DNA from: Hyphomicrobium sp.
GTDB taxonomy: Bacteria; Pseudomonadota; Alphaproteobacteria; Rhizobiales; Hyphomicrobiaceae
Direction: 5' to 3'
NCBI GenBank assembly: GCA_030598645.1
Contig: JAUVPN010000188.1
Span: 1-5,696, forward strand
DNA length: 5,696 nucleotides
Made by a program: the position numbers and the translations under genes. The notes under the pieces are model-generated. The model ran no database searches and was not told where the DNA came from. It saw only the letters and a list, made by a program, of their open reading frames with translations. Of the stretch, positions 5,555 to 5,696 are shown piece after piece. The first letter of the stretch is position 1, and each line of letters begins with the position of its first letter.

Positions 5555-5681
5555 GTGCCGCTCGGTACATAGTAAGCTCAAATAAAGCATAACACTAGCC
5601 GGCGGGGTCGATCCGAAAACCGCCATGATCGGCATTTAACAAATAGCACTTGGGGGGCTCCAAGAAAATTGGAGCAAAGAT
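5555..5681 (+). promoter_or_regulatory. Leader region of the next gene with possible alternative stems
   Basis: These 127 bases separate the HD hydrolase from the gene starting at 5682. There is no hairpin followed by a T run, so no intrinsic terminator is evident and read-through from the operon is possible. Two mutually exclusive stems can be drawn: GGCGG (5601-5605) with CCGCC (5620-5624), and GTCGATC (5607-5613) with GATCGGC (5627-5633, one G-U pair). A third, independent hairpin covers the ribosome-binding site at 5657-5675. No known riboswitch class is recognised and no promoter boxes stand out. Confidence 0.35.
5657..5675 (+). promoter_or_regulatory. Hairpin that would mask the ribosome-binding site of the gene at 5682
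   Basis: GCTCCAA (5657-5663) and TTGGAGC (5669-5675) form a perfect 7-bp stem with the 5-base loop GAAAA. The 3' arm contains the Shine-Dalgarno GGAG (5671-5674), 7 bases before the ATG. The fold would therefore hide the ribosome-binding site, as in translational switches and simple RNA thermometers. No T run follows, so it is not an intrinsic terminator. Confidence 0.5.
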
Positions 5682-5696
5682 ATGAACTCGCCTACC
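5682..5696 (+). CDS. Start of an unidentified gene (partial, first five codons)
   Basis: An ATG at 5682 follows GGAG with a 7-base spacer and opens a frame (MNSPT) that runs off the window after five codons. The product cannot be named from this. It has the same orientation as the ygfZ-tag-HD cluster and could be its fourth member or, given the 127-base gap and structured leader, a separately controlled gene. Confidence 0.45.

Overview
The window looks like ordinary chromosomal DNA from an alphaproteobacterium, most likely of the Rhizobiales (Hyphomicrobiales) type. This rests on moderately high GC, the style of the proteins (a periplasmic YkuD-domain L,D-transpeptidase with an SSGCFR catalytic motif, a LysE-type exporter, a short YgfZ) and the gene order dihydroorotase-like / ygfZ / tag / HD hydrolase. 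The genus cannot be read from the sequence. I see no mobile element, CRISPR array, tRNA, rRNA or phage gene.

Layout. At the left edge (1-66) is probably the last 21 codons of an unidentified plus-strand gene, converging on a minus-strand LysE/RhtB-family exporter (82-744). A 538-base non-coding stretch (745-1282) follows; it must hold the outward-facing promoters of the exporter and of the plus-strand L,D-transpeptidase (1283-2005). The transpeptidase converges with a minus-strand dihydroorotase-family amidohydrolase (2002-3330), and their stop codons overlap by 4 bases. The amidohydrolase diverges, across 78 bases (3331-3408), from a plus-strand cluster: ygfZ (3409-4308), tag (4305-4916; ATGA overlap) and an HD-domain phosphohydrolase (4925-5554; ribosome-binding site overlapping the tag stop codon). 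A 127-base leader then runs to a new start codon at 5682 with a good ribosome-binding site inside a hairpin; only five codons of that gene are present.

How the genes may work together. YgfZ is a folate-binding protein that supports Fe-S enzymes and tRNA modification, Tag removes 3-methyladenine from DNA, and the HD protein resembles 5'-deoxynucleotidases. Their tight packing implies co-transcription and coupled translation, so the cluster may be a small nucleic-acid maintenance operon. The exporter and the transpeptidase (cell-wall cross-linking) look like independent units.

No clear undescribed system is visible. The points most worth checking are: replacement by Gln of the first metal-binding His of the dihydroorotase-like enzyme; the hairpin that would mask the ribosome-binding site of the gene at 5682; a strong Shine-Dalgarno-like sequence 9 bases before a T8 slippery run inside the HD gene; and small dyads in the divergent control regions.
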